DNA of 64,000 bases. It comes from Fasciola hepatica (Eukaryota; Platyhelminthes; Trematoda; Plagiorchiida; Fasciolidae). Below the pieces are notes generated by a model. That model was not told where the DNA came from. It made no database searches and was given only the letters and a program-made list of their open reading frames with translations. This document shows positions 49,901 to 55,900 of this stretch, piece after piece. The stretch is taken from NCBI GenBank assembly GCA_948099385.1, contig CANUEZ040000024.1, positions 25,393,001-25,457,000 on the forward strand, read 5' to 3'. How positions within the stretch are numbered: the stretch's first letter is position 1; each line of letters begins with the position of its first letter. The position numbers were made by a program, and so were the translations under genes.

Positions 49901-52900
49901 CACCGTAGCTGTGGATGCCAGTGACGTCGGAATTGGCGCAGTATTGTCACAACCGTCTGGAGTGATCGAGTACGCCAGCCGACTACTCACAAGTGCCGAG
50001 AGGAAATACTCCACCACGGAAAGGGAATGCTTAGCAATCGTGTGGGCACTGGAAAAGTGGAGAACATATCTGATTGCTACGAACTTCTGTATCAAAACAG
50101 ATCACAAGCCATTGACGTGGTTGATGACAACAAGAGATCCAAGAGGGAGGTTGGCGCGGTGGGCATACCGCCTGCAGGAATTCACCTTTACAATCGAGCA
50201 TGTTAACGGACGAGAAAACGAAATACCTGACGCATTATCCCGCCCGATCCCAGACGACCAACTGCCGGCGGAGGCGATCCCAGTGAATCGGCTAATGTCA
50301 AATGAGGGTGTTTTCAGCCACCAAAGAAATGACAGTCTGGTGCGGACGGTTTGTTCACACCTTCAAGCCAAAACAAGACCAGAAGGGAGCTCACCTGCAC
50401 TGCGCGACCTACTGAAAATTTGGGAGCGATTGCATGCGGAAGATGGCAAGCTGTTCGTTGACGTTGATGTGCGACAGGGTCTGCGACCCAGACGACTGCC
50501 TTTTGTTCCCGAGGCCGTACGTGAGGAGGCAATACAGCTAGCGCACGACAGTGCTCACATAGGACAACAACGAGTCTTCGAATTGTTGCGGCGCAGAGTC
50601 TTCTGGCCAACGATGCGGCACGACGTTGACGACTACATACGAACTTGCCCTGATTGTCAACGGAACCGGGAGCACGCAACAGCTACACCGCCAATGCAGC
50701 CCATAGAAGCACAACGAGTCTTTCAAAGCTGGGGTTTGGACATTTTTGGTCCTTTACCTGTGAGTGTCACTGGAAACCGGTACATCATGACAATGGTTGA
50801 CCACGTGTCTCGCTGGGTGGAAGCAATCCCGATACCGGATCAAACAGGCGATACGGTCTCTCGAGTGTTTGTCGATAATGTGGTGGCGCGATTTGGTGTA
50901 CCAGAAACGGTCATCACTGACCAGGGTCCCTGCTTCGAATCAAAGAAATTTCGAGACATGTTGGAACAATGGAGGATCCGGCGAATACGAACGTCGCCTT
51001 ACCACCCCCAGGCAAACGGAATGACGGAAAGATTCAACAGAACGCTGAAGGAGTGGCTAAATAACCATGGAAGTGATTGGCAAGAAGGACTGTCGGAGAT
51101 ATTACTCAGTTACCGCGCAACGAACCATTCAACGACGGGGACGACACCGTTTGAACTGGTTTTTGGGCAGGAACCTAGAACGCGACTGGATGTGTGGCTC
51201 AACATGAAGAATGATAAACCTCTGACAACCCGCGAGCGGAGGCATCTAGAGAAAGTGGCCGTACAACAGACAAGAATTGCTCAGAGTCGTAACAAGGCAA
51301 GGTACGATAGACGGAACCAAACACAGAAATGGGATCCGTTCATGTCCGGACAGCTGGTAAAAGTAAGGAATCGTAACAGACCCGCAGTGGCCGGTCCGGG
51401 GGCTAGCAAGTTCCACAAACGATGGAGTGGACCCTACACCGTATTGGAGAGGAAGAATTCCAGTTTCAAAATCGATCAAGGACCACAAGGCAAATGGGTT
51501 AACGGATGCGACTTGGCACCCTGGCACGTCCGGACCGAATGTTTTAAAGGAAGGGCGAGTGTAACAGGGAATGCTGGGGCGAGGGAACGGCGTAAACATC
51601 AAGGCGAACGAACGAACCAAACGAGGGCCACAGACAAAAGAACAGGTGGCGAATATGTCGGAGGCGTCCCGAAGCAGGCAAAAGGAGGCATACCGACGAC
51701 CAGAGAGGAAGCAGCGGGATCTCCGGCAACCAGCAAGATAGCTCAAGTGAAGGGCTGCCGATTGAGCCGTCAACTGAGACAGTCGGACCAACCGAAGGGA
51801 AATGACGGTCAAGAGAAGCAAGCCATCGGCCACAGGCAACTGGACAGAACGCAACCGAATCGCTCAAGCAGCGGCAATAGCAATCTTGGTGCTGCGCAGT
51901 CTGGAAAAAGGCCTATATAATTGACTGTATGTGTTCCATGACTTGACTTGTGTGACCGTGGGAATACAAGTATCCTGCCGTGCATTGTCGTTCTTGTTAC
52001 ACTGTGAACAACCTTACTGAAATCGGAATTAGCTCGAGTTGCTTATCATCCAGATTGAGCTGAGAACTGCCAAAGGTATTGCGAAGAGTCAGATTGTTGA
52101 TTCGGAAAACGGTTTGATATACAGTAGCCAATCAAATCAGACTATTTCTCGTATGTCGATTATCGATCACACTTTTAGTTGTTCAAATGCTCATTTTCCG
52201 AGTCTACTCAACGCACTCGTCAACAATTTTACGATAAAAGTTCGGAGATCCGGAAGACTGTGCAGCAGAGAGAATCAGAATTTTTATTACATGCCTGAGT
52301 ATGAATACAGTGGGAGGGGTAGACCCCATGGCCTGGAAGGCCCACTGCACTACTATGGATAGCCGGCAACCGGACGATAAGTTCGGTTCAGTTCAGACAC
52401 CCATTAACCATGCACTGGGTGCGGTAGCTTTGGTTGCCACCTCTCAGATGCAACCTCAATCGGAAATAAGGAAAAACACGAGAATGGAAAGACTAATAAG
52501 GGAGCAATAAAAATTAGTATCGAGTTGATAAACAAGCCCTTTGATTACAAGAGCGCCACTGAATGCGACACCTAGCCATATCTTTAGATGTATCTAACCA
52601 CTTGATGAGAGAGTCCCTTGGAGCCCATCCAGGAAGTCCAACACGCTCTACATGCCCAAGTCCACTCGTTATTTTTTGCCTCTTCCCACGACATGGAGTG
52701 GCCACCTTACTCATCTTCCAAACATAACTCTCATCGGAGTAAGCTCCAGGAAGAGGAATCCTGTCCGGCGACATGCGCAACATGTCCCAACCATCTTAAC
52801 CGGGTGAGCTTAAGTGCTACATCTAATGATTTGGTTCATTTATCTAAGACCATGGCGAACCTCAGTGTTATGTATTCCCCAACTCAATCAGAATTATATA

Positions 52901-55900
52901 TATCACGCAATTGCTTGCGAGTAGTGTGTGGGATTGATGAATTTTTGTTTGGTTGACTGTCCTTTGGACTCCATGTTTCACGCACAAACCACAGGTCATC
53001 CGACCAACCTGCACTCGGAAGCACCAGACTCGAGTTTCGCTCTTGTTAGAGCTCATCAGTGGTCAGGTACCGTGTCACCATTTGAAGCTGTCGGGCATTT
53101 CTGGCTGTCATAGAGGACGACATCTGAACAAGCTTAACTTGGTAATTCGGATCAGCTCTGAGGGGAACGGGGTGGCGTAGTAGTAACACACACGCCTTCG
53201 AGATGGAAGAGCCCGTGTTCAAACCCTGGGTGTGGCGGAGGATATGCACAACTGATGAGCTCTAACAAGAGCGAAACTCAATCAGAATTATTGTGACAAA
53301 CTTTGCTTGGTAAAATTCCTTACGTACGTTTCTTTTACAGTTTAGTGCGTGGAAGATTTTAAGATGAATAAAGCTTAAATCACCCGGCATCGTTCTTTCT
53401 CGATTTCTCATGTTGTCGTATCTGTTGCAACTGTACAATCGTACATGTCAGCACTGCACTCAGCATTGCTGAATCAATGTTCTCACCAGATTCGAGCAAT
53501 GCTAAGAAAACATCGGTGTTCGAATATTGACAATCTTCCTAGATTTTCCTCTCGTAGTGGCCATGTTTCTGAACCATAAAGAATGACTGGCTTGGCTGCT
53601 GCAGCGTACACTCGAACTTTGATAGACAAATGGATGTCACTTCGACGCCACAGACTACTGGATGGCAAAAGTCAAACGCATTTTCTGTATACGCCAAGGC
53701 AGTTCATCCGGAATCCGAGGTCCGTTGGATAATATAATTAACCAAGTAGGCAGGAGGCATGCGCACAAACGAAATGCTAATTTTTCAGAGCACCCGGAAG
53801 AACCAGAGGCATCCATCTGTATCAAAGAAAGGAGGATGTCAGGGTATGGGCTTGAACATTTCCAAACAGACGGCAGACAAAATGCCATCGTCCATCCAGA
53901 ATCGAGGGCAAGGTAAGAGTCAGCGAAGTAGACAGTACGTCATTGGATGTCCATAATCAAAAACAAGCATGCAGTTAGCCAGGAGAATCAACGGACCAAT
54001 CAGCGATCAACATTTGTCTCAACCGACCGCAGCCGTATCACCAATCCGGGTGCAACCACACAAGCACACCAACACAGTCATTTAGGAATACCATGAGCCA
54101 GTAAGTTCTCATACAAGGCTTCGATTATGATCACTGCTTGACCGGTGGTGGTCGAGTGACTGTCTGGCTTTGGCGGGCGATAACTGCCCTGTGAAGTGCG
54201 ATGACTTCTCCCATCATCGACAGAAACCCCAAGTAATCCACTGCTGCGTCTATGTAGTGGTCTTTTGACCGGTAAACTCTTTCCGTGTTTATTCGCCAGT
54301 GTCCTACTTAGGGTCGTAATGGACAGAACCAGGTGTCGCCCAAAACCTGGTTGGCAGACTGGATTCTGTCTGGCCTCTAAACATCAACCTGTCAGACATG
54401 AGTGTATCTTCGGCTTGCGAAAGTCATTAAATACATATCTTTGGGTCAGAGGTACGCAAGTCTTCATACCACACCAAGGACAGTCTTGTCGTGATGGAAA
54501 GTTGGGGTGGAAACCCACATGAAGTCCCAGTAGGTCAGGCGAGGTAACGAGTCAAACAGTAGATTATTGTCTACCACCAAGTGATGATAACGATTGCGGA
54601 AAACACGATTCATCATGAGGTATGAGCATTCAACTCACCACAGAGAACCATGGAAACACTGCTCGAGGTTGTGGTGGGACTACCACTTGGTCAGCGTTCT
54701 CTACTGTAAAAAGGCACAAATCTGCTGACGGCCCGGACGTGGCGAGTGCGGCCCACCCCTAAATACGGCCACCGTCCTTTGTCGTGTTCCAATTACCCGA
54801 CAAGGTTTTTCATAAGATGCGAATGAACCATACAACTGGCCACTAGCTCAACTATACCAACAGTGCTGTCTTGCAGGAAGCGCTTGGCTGCACTAAGGTT
54901 AGAGGTGCACCCTCGAACAAAACGCCTATTCTGAACTGGGCGACCGAATTGTATAACACAATGAGCGGCTGTTCTCTACCCTACTAGATTCCCCCCCTCC
55001 CGCCCCACTTATTTATGCAATTATTGTTGTTGCGTTGGCACCATGCAGTATAACAAGCCGGTTTAAACAAGTTAAAACAATGGTACGTGAATAATGTGCT
55101 GATGCGCGGTTTTAGACCTAGTTTCATTCGGATCACATCTAAAACAACGGAAATCACAAACCCCCATGAAGGCGACAGACTTATCAGCGAAAAACATGTG
55201 ACGTTTACCAGTTACATACCGTATTTTGATCTTCTGCCAACGTTAGATCGTATTCACTTATAGCAACGATGAAAATAATAGCCGTGACGCCTTCGAAACA
55301 ATGAATCCATTTTTTGCGTTCGGTTCGCTGACCACCAACGTCAAACATCCTAAAAATTAAAGAGATAACTGCGCTTACTTTATGTCTAATCCTTTGAATG
55401 AAAACCGGGTTTCTATTATCCCCGTGGTCTTCACGCGGGTTCGTAAAACATCCTGTTCTGATGGGATGTATCCAGGCTCCGACAACCTCTCAAGGGCATC
55501 AAGGTAACTATATTGATGTAAAGTTCAATTTTTAGCCACATACTATGAGGCAGAGTCATTCAGCTGAAACTCCCGAGATCGACTGACAGTGGCCTGAACG
55601 CCAGGATCATACCACAGTCTCCTTAGGGCATCAGACAGGACGACAGGCAGCTCATTAATATCAGAATTTATATGTTCTAGTATTACAGCAGCATCTCTCT
55701 AGAAATGAAGGTGCACTTGACAATGATTACCATGCGGCCATCGCTTGCGAATTGTATCCCCAGTTGGTCCATAGCTCTGAGGATCGCGGCCATACTTTGA
55801 ACCGTATTGCTGAAAACGATTGGTTTATACCTAATACAATCGTCTTTTGAGTAGCCATTCAGATAGATGATCCTATTGAAGAGTAAATTATTAACATCAC

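Larger units (their letters stand above)
47305..52001 (+). mobile_element. Young Ty3/gypsy LTR retrotransposon, apparently complete
   Basis: Two 442-bp LTRs (47305-47746, 51560-52001) begin TGTAAC and end GTTACA, and I found no difference between them by eye. CTGT lies directly outside both ends (47301-47304, 52002-52005), a 4-bp target duplication. A primer-binding-like TGGTGCCGTGACC follows the left LTR at 47748-47760, and a polypurine tract AAAGGAAGGGCGAG precedes the right one (51546-51559). One gag-pol frame fills the interior. Identical LTRs, intact coding and a clean duplication all indicate a recent insertion. The host site is an older gypsy integrase inside the fifth G-alpha intron, with transcription opposite to the gene. 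Confidence 0.9.
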
